From Geodermatophilus marinus (GTDB lineage Bacteria; Actinomycetota; Actinomycetes; Mycobacteriales; Geodermatophilaceae), in contig NZ_QVQH01000010.1 in NCBI RefSeq assembly GCF_003428645.1, positions 1 to 64,000 of the forward strand: a DNA stretch of 64,000 bases, in the 5' to 3' direction. The position numbers and the translations under genes were made by a program. Shown in pieces: positions 8,012 through 16,066 of the stretch. Every line of letters starts with the position of its first letter. Positions within the stretch are counted from its first letter, which is position 1. Under the pieces are notes generated by a model, which had not been told where the DNA came from, searched no databases, and saw only the letters and a program-made list of their open reading frames with translations.

Positions 8012-9793
8012 TCAGACCCCGTGGTTCTGCAGCCAGAGCTCCAGCAGGCCCAGTTGCCAGAGCTTGTTGCCGCGCAGGGGGGTGAGCTCGCCGTTGGGGT
8101 CGGCCAGCAGGTCCTGCACGTACTCCGGCCGGAACAGGCCGCGCGCGCGGGCGGCGTCGCTGGAGAGGGCGTCGCGGACCAGGTCGAGGACCTTGCCCTC
8201 CAGGTGTGTGATCGCCGGCACCGGGAAGTAGCCCTTCGGTCGGTCGATCACCTCCGGCGGGATGACCCGCCGGCCGATGGCCTTGAGCACGCCCTTCCCG
8301 CCGTCGGCCAGCTTGAGCTCCGGCGGGCAGAGGGCGGCCAGCTCGACCAGGTCGTGGTCGAGGAACGGCACGCGCGCCTCCAGGCCCCAGGCCATGGACA
8401 TGTTGTCGACCCGCTTGACCGGGTCGTCGACCAGCATGACCTCGCTGTCCACGCGCAGGGCGGCGTCCACCGCGGTCTGGGCGCCGGGCGCGGACATGTG
8501 CTCGTGGACGAACGCCAGGCTGGGGTCCGCGGCGAGGGCGTAGCGGTCGCCGACCACCTGGCGCATCTGCGCGTGGTCGCGGTCGAAGAACGCCTGGGCG
8601 TAGCGCGCCACCGCCTCCTCGCGGCCCACCTCGGCCAGCGGCGGGTACCAGTGGTAGCCGGCGAAGACCTCGTCGGCGCCCTGCCCGGACTGCACGACCC
8701 GGATGCTCTGGCTGACCCGCTCGGAGAGCAGGTCGAAGGCGACCACGTCGTGGCTGACCATCGGCTCGGCCATCGCGCCGATGGCGTGCCCGAGCGCGGC
8801 GGCGAGCTCGTCGGAGGCGACCCGGATCCGGTGGTGGTCGGTCGCGAAGCGCTCGGCGATCACGTCGGAGTAGCGGAACTCGTCACCCTCCCGGCCCGCC
8901 ACGGCGTCGAAGCCGATGGAGTAGGTGGCCAGCCCGGTCTGCCCCTCCTCGGCCAGCAGCCCGACGATCAGGCTGGAGTCCAGCCCGCCGGAGAGGAGCA
9001 CGCCGACCGGGATGTCGGCGACCAGGCGCCGGCGGACGGCGACCCGCAGCGCCTCCTCGATGGCGTCCTCCCAGTCGCGGGCCGTCCAGGAGGCGTGCTC
9101 GGGCCGCCGCTCGTAGGTGGCCTGCCAGTAGCGGTGCTCGCGGGTGGTGCCGTCGGGCTCGACGACCCGCACGGTCGCCGGGGGCAGCTTGCGGACGCCG
9201 TTGACGATCGTCCGGGGCGCGGGGACGACGGCGTGCCAGCTCAGGTAGTGGTGCAGCGCGACCGCGTCGACGGAGGTGTCGACGTCCCCGGCCCGCAGCA
9301 GCGCCGGCAGGGAGGAGGCGAACCGCAGCCGGCCGCGGGTCTCGGCCAGGTACAGCGGCTTGATGCCCAGCCGGTCCCGCGCCAGCACCACCCGGCCGGT
9401 GTCGCGCTCGTGGATCACGAAGGCGAACATCCCGTGCAGGTGGCTGACGACGTCGGTGCCCCAGTGGTGGTAGCCCTTGAGGATCACCTCGGTGTCGCTG
9501 GTGGAGAAGAACCGGTAGCCGTGGCCCTCGAGCTCGGCGCGCAGTTCCTTGTAGTCGTAGATGCAGCCGTTGAAGACGGCGGTCAGCCCGAGCTCGTTGT
9601 CCACCATCGGCTGGCTGCCGGTCTGCGAGAGGTCGATGACCGACAGGCGCCGGTGGCCGAACGCCACCCGCCCGTTGCTCCAGGACCCCTGGCCGTCCGG
9701 CCCGCGGGGGACGAGGGCGTCGACCATCCGCGCCACCGCGGTGGTGTCGGCCATGGAGCCGTCGAACCGGATCTCACCGGAGAGGCCGCACAT
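8012..9793 (-). CDS. asnO: N-acetylglutaminylglutamine amidotransferase (asparagine-synthetase-like)
   Basis: 593 residues. It has the two-domain layout of class B asparagine synthetases: an N-terminal glutamine amidohydrolase with Cys2 as nucleophile (MCGLSGEIRFDG), and a C-terminal ATP-pyrophosphatase domain with the SGGLDSS loop (in VGVLLSGGLDSSLIVG). Next to ngg it is assigned to the amidation step that gives N-acetylglutaminylglutamine amide; without that neighbour it would be called an asparagine synthetase. The asparagine synthetase at 28851 is a separate, more divergent paralogue. The M42-type peptidase sometimes found in NAGGN clusters is not present nearby. Confidence 0.88.
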   Translation of the reverse strand: MCGLSGEIRFDGSMADTTAVARMVDALVPRGPDGQGSWSNGRVAFGHRRLSVIDLSQTGSQPMVDNELGLTAVFNGCIYDYKELRAELEGHGYRFFSTSDTEVILKGYHHWGTDVVSHLHGMFAFVIHERDTGRVVLARDRLGIKPLYLAETRGRLRFASSLPALLRAGDVDTSVDAVALHHYLSWHAVVPAPRTIVNGVRKLPPATVRVVEPDGTTREHRYWQATYERRPEHASWTARDWEDAIEEALRVAVRRRLVADIPVGVLLSGGLDSSLIVGLLAEEGQTGLATYSIGFDAVAGREGDEFRYSDVIAERFATDHHRIRVASDELAAALGHAIGAMAEPMVSHDVVAFDLLSERVSQSIRVVQSGQGADEVFAGYHWYPPLAEVGREEAVARYAQAFFDRDHAQMRQVVGDRYALAADPSLAFVHEHMSAPGAQTAVDAALRVDSEVMLVDDPVKRVDNMSMAWGLEARVPFLDHDLVELAALCPPELKLADGGKGVLKAIGRRVIPPEVIDRPKGYFPVPAITHLEGKVLDLVRDALSSDAARARGLFRPEYVQDLLADPNGELTPLRGNKLWQLGLLELWLQNHGV

Positions 9794-9888
9794 GCATCAT
9801 GATCTAACCCCTGCCGGCCCGGCGCCGCGATGCGGGGGAGGGGTGTGCGGGCCGGTCGTGGCGCGGGTCATGCGGTCCGGCCACCGGC

Positions 9889-9902
9889 GTTCCACGTGGA
9901 AC
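9889..9902. promoter_or_regulatory. parS-like site, copy 1
   Basis: Perfect 14-bp palindrome GTTCCACGTGGAAC in the gap between asnO and the ABC ATPase gene. It has the core of ParB parS sites (for example the Pseudomonas version TGTTCCACGTGGAACA). Two further perfect copies and two one-mismatch copies occur in this window. Confidence 0.8.
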
Positions 9903-9913
9903 GAGCCGGTCGA

Positions 9914-10627
9914 TCAGCCGTAGTAGAGGGCGACGGGCCGGCCGTCGATCTCGCGGACGTCGACGGGTGTGCCGTACACGGCCTCCAGCACCTCGGGACG
10001 CATGACCTCGCGGGACGGGGCGTCCGCCACGACGCGCCCGTCGCGCATCGCGACGATCCGGTCGGACCAGGTCGCCGCGACGTTGATGTCGTGCAGCACG
10101 ACCACGATGCGCTTGCCGAGCTCGTCGGCCATCCGCCGGACCAGCCGCATGATCTCCGTCATGTGCCGCAGGTCGAGGTTGTTGAGCGGCTCGTCGAGCA
10201 GGACGTACCGGGTGTCCTGGGCGAGCACCATCGCGATGAAGGCGCGCTGGCGCTGACCGCCGGAGAGCTCGTCGAGGAACCGGTGCCGGTAGGCGTCGAG
10301 GTCGAGGTAGGCGATCGCGCGGTCGATGTGCCCGCGGTCGGCCACCGTGAGCCGCCCCCGGGAGTGCGGGAAGCGGCCGAACTCCACGAGGTCGTGGACG
10401 GTCAGGCGCGCCGCGACGTGGTTGTCCTGGCGGAGGACGGCGAGGACCGTGGCGAGCCGCTTCGACGAGGCGGCCGCGACGTCCGTGCCGTCCACCGTGA
10501 CGCGACCGGCGTCGGGCCGGACGAGGCGGCCCACGAGGCCGAACAGCGTCGACTTGCCCGCGCCGTTCGGGCCGATGAGCGCGGTGACGCCCTCCCCGCC
10601 GAAGGCGATCGAGACGTCGTCGACCAC
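9914..10627 (-). CDS. Iron-siderophore-type ABC transporter ATPase, N-terminus possibly frameshifted
   Basis: An ATPase of the FecE/FhuC group that would energise ferric-siderophore or haem import. It has Walker A GPNGAGKST, a Q-loop (VLRQDN), signature LSGGQRQRA, Walker B YVLLDEPLNNLDL and the H-loop VVVLHDINVA. Read from the GTG at 10625-10627 it has 237 residues and lacks the first strand and the A-loop aromatic. These residues (RYGDQAVVDDVS) are encoded just upstream in the same frame, without a usable start there. An ATG with GGAG at good spacing (10662-10664) is one base out of frame with them. No permease or binding-protein gene is adjacent, so it is an orphan or a remnant. Confidence 0.8.
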   Translation of the reverse strand: MVDDVSIAFGGEGVTALIGPNGAGKSTLFGLVGRLVRPDAGRVTVDGTDVAAASSKRLATVLAVLRQDNHVAARLTVHDLVEFGRFPHSRGRLTVADRGHIDRAIAYLDLDAYRHRFLDELSGGQRQRAFIAMVLAQDTRYVLLDEPLNNLDLRHMTEIMRLVRRMADELGKRIVVVLHDINVAATWSDRIVAMRDGRVVADAPSREVMRPEVLEAVYGTPVDVREIDGRPVALYYG

Positions 10628-10678
10628 CGCCTGGTCGCCGTAGCGGCCGGGCGGCGGTGCGCATGGAACTCCGATCGG

Positions 10679-10697
10679 TGAGGCTTGGCTTACTTGG
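10679..10697 (-). promoter_or_regulatory. Possible IdeR/DtxR iron box upstream of the ABC ATPase gene
   Basis: TGAGGCTTGGCTTACTTGG matches the actinobacterial DtxR/IdeR consensus TTAGGTTAGGCTAACCTAA at 12 of 19 positions, including the central AGG..GGCT core. It sits about 15 bases upstream of the best ATG for the iron-type ATPase gene, where an iron repressor would act. It is a partial match and needs a weight-matrix test. Confidence 0.4.
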
Positions 10698-10741
10698 GTG
10701 AGCCTCCCCTTGCACGTCGGGCACCGCGGGAACAGCGGCAG

Positions 10742-11596
10742 TCACCGTTTCGTGACGCGGCCTGGTTCACACGGCGATGGGGGAGCGACCGCCTGCGGCG
10801 GTGCGGCCAGCACCGCGGTGACGTGCGCGCGGGCACCGGGGACGACCCAGCGGGCGAAGGCGTCCCACAGCTCCCGCACGGCCGGGCCGGGCCAGCCCTC
10901 GGGCCGCAGGGCGGAGGGGAGCATCGGGTCGGACTGCCCGATGCGGCGGGCGTCGGCCAGCGTGCGCAGGTGCGTGGTGAGCGCCTCCGGCCCGACCGGC
11001 GGCGGCCCTTCCACCAGGCGTACGAGCCGGTCGGCGAGGGCGGTGTAGGCGGCTGCCACCCCCTCGAGGTCCCAGCAGCGGGTGGCCAGCGCTCGATCGG
11101 AGGCGCCGAGCTCCCCGGCCACCCGGGCGGTGAGCAGGTCGAGGCGGCTCAGCGGCTCCTGGGCCAGCTCGGCCCGCACCTCCTGGAGCGCGGCCCGGTG
11201 CGGCGAGAGCCAGGTCGCCGGGGCGAGCGGGCCGAACCCGTGCCGGGTCAGCGCCCGGCGGACCCGCTCGCGCGCCGCGCGATCGGTCTCCGGCACGGCG
11301 TAGATGACCACCCGCCACTGGCCGTCCCACGGACCCAGCCGCTCCTCGAGCCGCGCCCAGCGCCTGCGGACGCCGGCGCGCAACTCGTCGGTGGCGGCGT
11401 AGCGGGTCTCCCGGCCGTGCCGGGAGGCGGTGAGCAACCCCGACCGGCGCAGCGCCGCGGTCGTCATGCGCGTCGTCGGCTCGGCCACGCCGAAGTCGGC
11501 CAGCAGGGAGACCAGCGTGCGGAGGCGGACCGGCCCGTCGGCCACCACGTCGACGTGCTCGGCGAAGAGGTCCACGACGAGTTCGCGGACGGTCAT
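10742..11596 (-). CDS. PaaX-family transcriptional regulator
   Basis: 284 residues. The N-terminal winged-helix segment (about 1-70) contains LVSLLADFGVAEPTTRMTTAALRRSGLL. A central PaaX-type domain contains WDGQWRVVIYAVPETDRAARERVRRAL and FGPLAPATWLSPH. The C-terminal helical domain follows the PaaX/PaaX_C arrangement. Such proteins repress aromatic catabolism genes such as phenylacetate degradation. No such genes lie alongside, so its target is unknown. The ATG at 11596 is preceded by GGGGAGG at a good distance. Confidence 0.82.
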   Translation of the reverse strand: MTVRELVVDLFAEHVDVVADGPVRLRTLVSLLADFGVAEPTTRMTTAALRRSGLLTASRHGRETRYAATDELRAGVRRRWARLEERLGPWDGQWRVVIYAVPETDRAARERVRRALTRHGFGPLAPATWLSPHRAALQEVRAELAQEPLSRLDLLTARVAGELGASDRALATRCWDLEGVAAAYTALADRLVRLVEGPPPVGPEALTTHLRTLADARRIGQSDPMLPSALRPEGWPGPAVRELWDAFARWVVPGARAHVTAVLAAPPQAVAPPSPCEPGRVTKR

Positions 11597-11731
11597 CGCA
11601 GCCTCCCCGGACGGCGCCCGCGGCGCAGCCGCAGCGGTCGGCGCCCCGGATCGCGGGTCGGTGCCCGGGACGTCCCCCCGGAGCGGGAGGATGGCAGCCG
11701 TGCCGTCCACCGCCGACACCGGGTACCGCCG

Positions 11732-12097
11732 GTGAGCCCGGTCCTGGTCGGGACGACGACCGTCGTGGCGGTGCTGGTGGCCCTCGCCGGCCTGGCCTCG
11801 ACCCTGGCGCGCCGGCGGATCGGCCTGCTGCACCTCTGGGGGACGGCGCTGCTGGAGCTCCTGCTGCTGGTCCAGGCCGTGCTGGCGGTCGTCCTGCTGG
11901 TGCGCGGCGAGCGGCCCGCGGAGACCGCGACGTTCCTGGGTTACCTGGGCGGGATCGTGCTCCTGCCGGTCGCCGGTGCGCTGTGGGCGCGCACCGAGAC
12001 CAGCCGCTGGGCCGGCACCGTGCTCGCGGTGGCCGCCGCCGCGGTCGCGGTCATGATCTGGCGGCTGCTGCAGCTCTGGGAGGCGACCGGTGGCTGA
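11732..12097 (+). CDS. Small four-helix membrane protein
   Basis: 121 residues, almost entirely hydrophobic, with about four predicted transmembrane helices, beginning MSPVLVGTTTVVAVLVALAG. I recognise no family motif. The GTG start lies 135 bases from the start of the divergent PaaX-like gene. Its last eight bases overlap the start of another small membrane protein, so the two are very likely one operon and may form a complex. Function unknown. Confidence 0.7.
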   Translation: MSPVLVGTTTVVAVLVALAGLASTLARRRIGLLHLWGTALLELLLLVQAVLAVVLLVRGERPAETATFLGYLGGIVLLPVAGALWARTETSRWAGTVLAVAAAAVAVMIWRLLQLWEATGG

Positions 12098-12557
12098 ACC
12101 CACGCAGGGGGGACCGGGCCGGGGGAGGCGGTCGGTGCGGGGGAGGCCGGCATCGGCCGGCCCGGTCGAGGGCGGGCCGGGCCGGGTGCTCGTCGCCGTC
12201 TACGCCGTGTTCGCCCTCGCCGCCGGCGCGCGCGCCACCGTGCAGCTCGCCACCCGGTTCGCGGAGGCCCCGCTGGCCTACGTGCTGTCGGCGCTGGCCG
12301 CGGCGGTGTACGTGGTGGCGGCGGTGGCGCTGGCCCGGGACGGCCGGGGCGGGCGGCGGACCGCCTGGGTGGCGTGCTCGGTCGAGCTCGCCGGCGTCCT
12401 CGTCGTCGGCACGCTGTCGGTGGTCGACCCGGCGGCGTTCCCGGACGAGACGGTGTGGTCGGACTTCGGCCGGGGCTACCTGTACATCCCGCTGGTGCTT
12501 CCGGTGCTGGGCCTGCTGTGGCTGCGGCGGCGCAGCCGGGAGGCGCGCACGGCCTGA
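12090..12557 (+). CDS. Small membrane protein of unknown function
   Basis: 155 residues. A Gly/Arg/Pro-rich cytoplasmic N-terminus of about 30 residues is followed by four predicted transmembrane helices (AVYAVFALAAGA, YVLSALAAAVYVVAAVALA, VELAGVLVVGTLSVV, LYIPLVLPVLGLLWL). The GTG start at 12090 overlaps the upstream gene by eight bases, so expression is coupled. The aromatic, acidic loop FPDETVWSDFGRGYL lies between the last two helices. Family not recognised. Confidence 0.7.
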   Translation: MAEPTQGGPGRGRRSVRGRPASAGPVEGGPGRVLVAVYAVFALAAGARATVQLATRFAEAPLAYVLSALAAAVYVVAAVALARDGRGGRRTAWVACSVELAGVLVVGTLSVVDPAAFPDETVWSDFGRGYLYIPLVLPVLGLLWLRRRSREARTA

Positions 12558-12590
12558 CCGCCGGGCCCACGCGACCGCGCCGGGCACGGG

Positions 12591-12680
12591 AGCGGCCGGG
12601 TCGAGGCCGCCGGGCTCAGGAGCGGCCGGGTCGAGGCCGCCGGGCCCGAGAGCCGCCGGGGCAGAGCCGCCGGGTCAGAA
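12591..12680. repeat. Tandem repeat, 30-bp unit, three copies
   Basis: AGCGGCCGGGTCGAGGCCGC followed by CGGGCTCAGG starts at 12591. A close copy starts at 12621 and a more diverged one at 12651. The array fills the gap between the convergent membrane-protein gene and the Gly-rich protein gene, and its last copy overlaps the stop codon of the latter. Confidence 0.75.
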
Positions 12681-13301
12681 CCCGCCCCCGAAGTCGCCAC
12701 CGCCGAAGTCACCGCCCCCGAAGTCACCGCCCCCGGAGCCCCCGCCGTCGGCGTAGCCCTCCTCACCGCCGGCGTAGGCCTCCTCGTCCCCGCCGCCGAC
12801 GAGCCCGCCGTCGCCGGCACCGGTGTCGAACAGGGCGTCGGCGACGGCGGTGCCGATGACGAGGCCGCCTACGGTGCCCAGCAGGCCGGCGCCGACCGTG
12901 CTGCCGAAGCCGGGGCGCCCGCCGGGCCCGGTGCCGCCGAAGGCCCGCTCGAGGGTGCCCGGCCGGCGCAGCTCGGCGCGGGTGGCCGCGCGGGCCAGCG
13001 CGCCCGGGTCGTCGGCGCGCGGGCGCTCGGCCTCGGGGACCGCCGCGGCCAGCTGGGTCAGCACCTCCTGCCGCTGCTGCGGGGTGAGCTGGGCGAACGC
13101 CTCCGCGTGCGCCTGCTCGATCGCGTCCGGGGGAGCGGTGCGCAGCAGGTAGCGGTAGCGCTCGATGGCCTGCTGGTCGCCGGGGGCGGCGTCCACCGGC
13201 CGGCCGGTGGGGGCGCCGCCGTGCACCGGCCGGGCAGCGGGCGGGGCCGGGCGGACCGGCTCGCGTCGCCGTCCGCCGAAGAGCCTGTCGAGCAGTCCCA
13301 T
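12675..13301 (-). CDS. Gly-rich-tailed protein of unknown function with a hydrophobic glycine-zipper segment
   Basis: 208 residues. It starts MGLLDRLFGGRRREP and has a Pro-rich linker, then a helical segment (AIERYRYLLRTAPPDAIEQA, then LTPQQRQEVLTQLA). A Gly/Ala hydrophobic stretch VGAGLLGTVGGLVIGTAVADALF could insert in a membrane. The end is acidic and Gly-rich, with GGGDF repeated three times before the final GGGF. GGAGGAGG lies upstream of the ATG. The middle resembles cation-transporter-associated actinobacterial proteins only loosely; function unknown. Confidence 0.72.
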   Translation of the reverse strand: MGLLDRLFGGRRREPVRPAPPAARPVHGGAPTGRPVDAAPGDQQAIERYRYLLRTAPPDAIEQAHAEAFAQLTPQQRQEVLTQLAAAVPEAERPRADDPGALARAATRAELRRPGTLERAFGGTGPGGRPGFGSTVGAGLLGTVGGLVIGTAVADALFDTGAGDGGLVGGGDEEAYAGGEEGYADGGGSGGGDFGGGDFGGGDFGGGF

Positions 13302-13435
13302 GACCGGCACCTCCTCCGGGCGGCGGGGCACCACCCGCCCCCCGCGGTGCCCCGCCCCCGGCCGGGTCACACCCGATCGGACGGACCGGCTGGTCACCCC
13401 AGCCCCCGTGGTGGCCTCGCCCGGACCGCCGCGGT

Positions 13436-13441
13436 TACTGT
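13436..13441 (+). promoter_or_regulatory. -10 element for a probable leaderless transcript
   Basis: TACTGT fits the actinobacterial TANNNT -10 box. Seven bases separate it from the GTG of the LOV phosphatase gene at 13449, so transcription would begin at the start codon. This fits the absence of a ribosome-binding site there. Confidence 0.45.
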
Positions 13442-13448
13442 TCCTGTC

Positions 13449-15758
13449 GTGCCGGGCGAGCGGGACCGACCGCGGGGGACGTCCCCGCCAGCACCCCGCG
13501 ACGAGCCGATCGACGCGGGGCCGGTGGGCATCGTCACGGCCGCGACCGCGGTCGTCTCCGAGCACGAGTCGAGCGGCACCGCCTCCGCGGCCCTGCCGGG
13601 CGTCCTCTCCGACGTGCCGGTCAGCGTCCTCGTCATCGACCGCGGCACCGGCATGGTCACCTACGCCAACAGGGCGGCGGTGGAGCTCGCCGGCAACGTG
13701 CACCTCCCGGTCGACATCGACACCTGGGGCGCCTCCGCCGGGCTGACCGACCTGGGCGGCGAACCGCTGGCCAGCACCAGCGGGCCGCTCTCCCTCGTGG
13801 CGCAGGGCCAGCCGGTCGCCGGCGAGGCGGTGCGCCTGAGGCCCGGCCGCGGCTCCCGGAGCACGCACGCGGCCTCGAACGGCGGGCACCGGGACCAGTT
13901 GCTGTGGGTCACCGGGTTCCCGCTGTCCCGGCCGGACAGCCACGAGCAGCTCTCCCTGGTCGTCTTCATGGAGCTGACCGCCGGTGACGGCGGGCCGGCC
14001 GACCCCGACCAGTACCTGCAGTCGCTGCGCGAGCGGGCGGTCATCGCCACCGACATCACCTTCACGATCACCGACCCGCGGCTCCCCGACAACCCGCTGA
14101 TCTGGGTCAACCCGTCGTTCTCCCGGATCACCGGCTACTCGTACGAGGAGGCGGTCGGGAGCAACTGCCGCTTCCTGCAGGGCCCGGCCACGGCGCCGGA
14201 GGCCATCGAGGTCATCCGCGACGCGCTCGCGGCGCAGGAGGCGGTCACCGTGACCCTGCTGAACTACCGCAAGGACGGCACGGCCTTCTGGAACCAGCTC
14301 TCCATCAGCCCGGTGTTCGACGGCGCGGGGGACCTCGTCAGCTTCGTCGGCGTCCAGACCGACGTCACCGAGCGGGTGCGCGTCGAGCACGAGCGCGAGG
14401 CCGCGTTCGCCGCCGAGCGCACCGCCCGCGAGGAGGCCGAGCTCGCCCGGGCCACCGCCGAGCAGTCCCGGGCCGACGCCGAGCACGCCCGGGCGGAGGC
14501 CGAGCGGGCGCAGAGCCGGCTGGCCCTGATGGCCGAGGCGACCAGCACGCTGATCGCGACGCTCGACCTCGCCGACCTGCTCGACCGGCTGGCCCGGCTG
14601 TCGGTGCCGCTGGTCGCCGACTGGGTGTTCATCACGCTGATCGACGACTCCGGGTCGGTCGCGCAGACGGCGTCCCTGCACCGCGACGGCCTCGAGAACG
14701 AGCTGCGGGTGCTGGACTCCCAGCACGCCCAGCACCTGCCCGAGGGGTCGCCGACGCTGCGCAGCATGACCACGTCCCGGCCGGTCCTGGTCGACCGGGC
14801 CGGGGAACGGCTGCCGGGTATCTTCACCAGCGACGCGGCCCGCGAGGCGTTCGAGCGGGTGGGCGCGGCATCGGTGCTCGCCGTCCCGATGGTGGCGCGC
14901 CGGCGCACCCGCGGCGCGATCCTGCTGGCCCGCACCGACGAGGACCGGCCCTTCACGCAGGAGGACGTCGACCTCGTCGAGGACCTCGCCCGCCGGGCCG
15001 CCCTCGCCATGGACAACGTGCGGCTGTACCAGCAGGAGCACACGGTCGCCGACACGCTGCAGCGCTCGCTCCTGCCGGAGCTGCCCTCGATCCCCGGCGT
15101 GGAGGCGGCCGCACACTACGTGAGCGCCTCGACCGCGGCCGACGTGGGCGGTGACTTCTACGACCTCCTGCACCTGCCCGACGGCTCGGTGGGGATGGTC
15201 ATCGGCGACGTGGTGGGCCACGACGTCGCCGCGGCCGCCGCCATGGGGCACCTGCGCGGGCTGATCCGCGCCTGCGCCTGGGAGGCCGCCGACCCGGACC
15301 CGGGGGTGGTCCTCGCCCGGGTGGACCGCCTGGTGCAGGGCCTGCAGGTGGCCTCCATGGCCACGATGGTCTACGCCCGCGCCGTGCCGCCAGAAGGGGA
15401 GGGGCGGCCGTGGCGGGTGCACGTGGCCAACGCCGGGCACCCCCCGCTGCTGCTGCGCGACCCGGAGGGCACCGTCCGGGTGCTCAGCGAGGTCACCGGG
15501 CTGCTGGTCGGGGTGGACGGCGCCGCCCGGCGGGAGACCGTCGTCCTCGACGTGCTGCCGGGATCGACGCTGCTGGCCTACACCGACGGGTTGATCGAGC
15601 GCCCCGGGGTCGACCTGGACGCCGGGATCGACGAGCTCACCACCCGCTTGGGCCAGGCCCCGGCCGACGCCTCCCCCCGGCACCTGTGCGACGCGGCGGT
15701 CGCCGGCTCGATCGACGGCCGGGACGACGTCGCGCTGATCGCCCTGCGTTTCGGCTGA
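13449..15758 (+). CDS. Blue-light-sensing LOV/GAF/PP2C protein phosphatase
   Basis: 769 residues in the order PAS-like domain (about 50-175), LOV domain (about 196-312), charged coiled coil (310-365), GAF (365-530) and SpoIIE/RsbU-type PP2C phosphatase (545-769). The LOV domain has the photoactive cysteine Cys240 in GSNCRFLQG plus the flavin contacts Gln244, Asn272, Asn282 and Gln303, so it should bind FMN and form the light adduct. The phosphatase keeps its metal-binding GGDFYD and IGDVVGHD motifs. By analogy with RsbP/RsbU it would dephosphorylate an anti-anti-sigma factor and couple light to a general stress response. No anti-sigma partner is adjacent. Its 3' end is copied into a downstream tandem repeat. 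Confidence 0.9.
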   Translation: MPGERDRPRGTSPPAPRDEPIDAGPVGIVTAATAVVSEHESSGTASAALPGVLSDVPVSVLVIDRGTGMVTYANRAAVELAGNVHLPVDIDTWGASAGLTDLGGEPLASTSGPLSLVAQGQPVAGEAVRLRPGRGSRSTHAASNGGHRDQLLWVTGFPLSRPDSHEQLSLVVFMELTAGDGGPADPDQYLQSLRERAVIATDITFTITDPRLPDNPLIWVNPSFSRITGYSYEEAVGSNCRFLQGPATAPEAIEVIRDALAAQEAVTVTLLNYRKDGTAFWNQLSISPVFDGAGDLVSFVGVQTDVTERVRVEHEREAAFAAERTAREEAELARATAEQSRADAEHARAEAERAQSRLALMAEATSTLIATLDLADLLDRLARLSVPLVADWVFITLIDDSGSVAQTASLHRDGLENELRVLDSQHAQHLPEGSPTLRSMTTSRPVLVDRAGERLPGIFTSDAAREAFERVGAASVLAVPMVARRRTRGAILLARTDEDRPFTQEDVDLVEDLARRAALAMDNVRLYQQEHTVADTLQRSLLPELPSIPGVEAAAHYVSASTAADVGGDFYDLLHLPDGSVGMVIGDVVGHDVAAAAAMGHLRGLIRACAWEAADPDPGVVLARVDRLVQGLQVASMATMVYARAVPPEGEGRPWRVHVANAGHPPLLLRDPEGTVRVLSEVTGLLVGVDGAARRETVVLDVLPGSTLLAYTDGLIERPGVDLDAGIDELTTRLGQAPADASPRHLCDAAVAGSIDGRDDVALIALRFG

Positions 15759-15834
15759 TCGCCCTGCGTTTCGGCTGATCGCCCTGCGTTTCGGCTGACC
15801 GCCCCGCGTTTCGGCTGATCGCCCTGCGCCTCGG
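15735..15834 (+). repeat. Tandem repeat, 20-bp unit, five copies, overlapping the end of the LOV phosphatase gene
   Basis: The unit CTGATCGCCCTGCGTTTCGG begins at 15735, 15755, 15775, 15795 and 15815. The first three copies are identical and the last two differ by a few bases. The first copy encodes the last residues (LIALRFG) of the phosphatase, and the gene's stop codon TGA is formed at the junction with the second copy. The rest of 15835-16017 shows no further gene. Confidence 0.9.
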
Positions 15835-16017
15835 TCCGGCCGCCCCGCGCACGGCTCGACCGCGCGGCCCTGGCTCCCCCGCCGGCCGTCACCGGTTGCT
15901 ACCGCTGCCTGGGACTACCGCCCCAGCGTGGGTGCGCCGCCCTGTCAACGCCCGGCAGCGAACTGTGGACAGCTTGCTGAGCTGGGGGTTCAGCAGGCAC
16001 AGGCTCCTCTCCGGCGG

Positions 16018-16039
16018 TATTCTTCGTACACACGTTCGA
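16018..16039 (+). promoter_or_regulatory. Promoter with LexA (SOS) box
   Basis: TATTCT (16018-16023) fits a -10 element and abuts TCGTACACACGTTCGA (16024-16039). This matches the actinobacterial SOS box TCGAAC-N4-GTTCGA at 11 of 12 half-site positions. It lies 28 bases before the DUF222-HNH start, so LexA bound here would block transcription until DNA damage. Confidence 0.65.
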
Positions 16040-16066
16040 GACGGTGGAGCGGGAGGTGACCCGGCG

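Noticed and set aside
8012..9793. Plain asparagine synthetase for the gene next to ngg
   Set aside because: Adjacency to the GNAT/ATP-grasp Ngg protein in the usual order makes the NAGGN amidotransferase role more likely.
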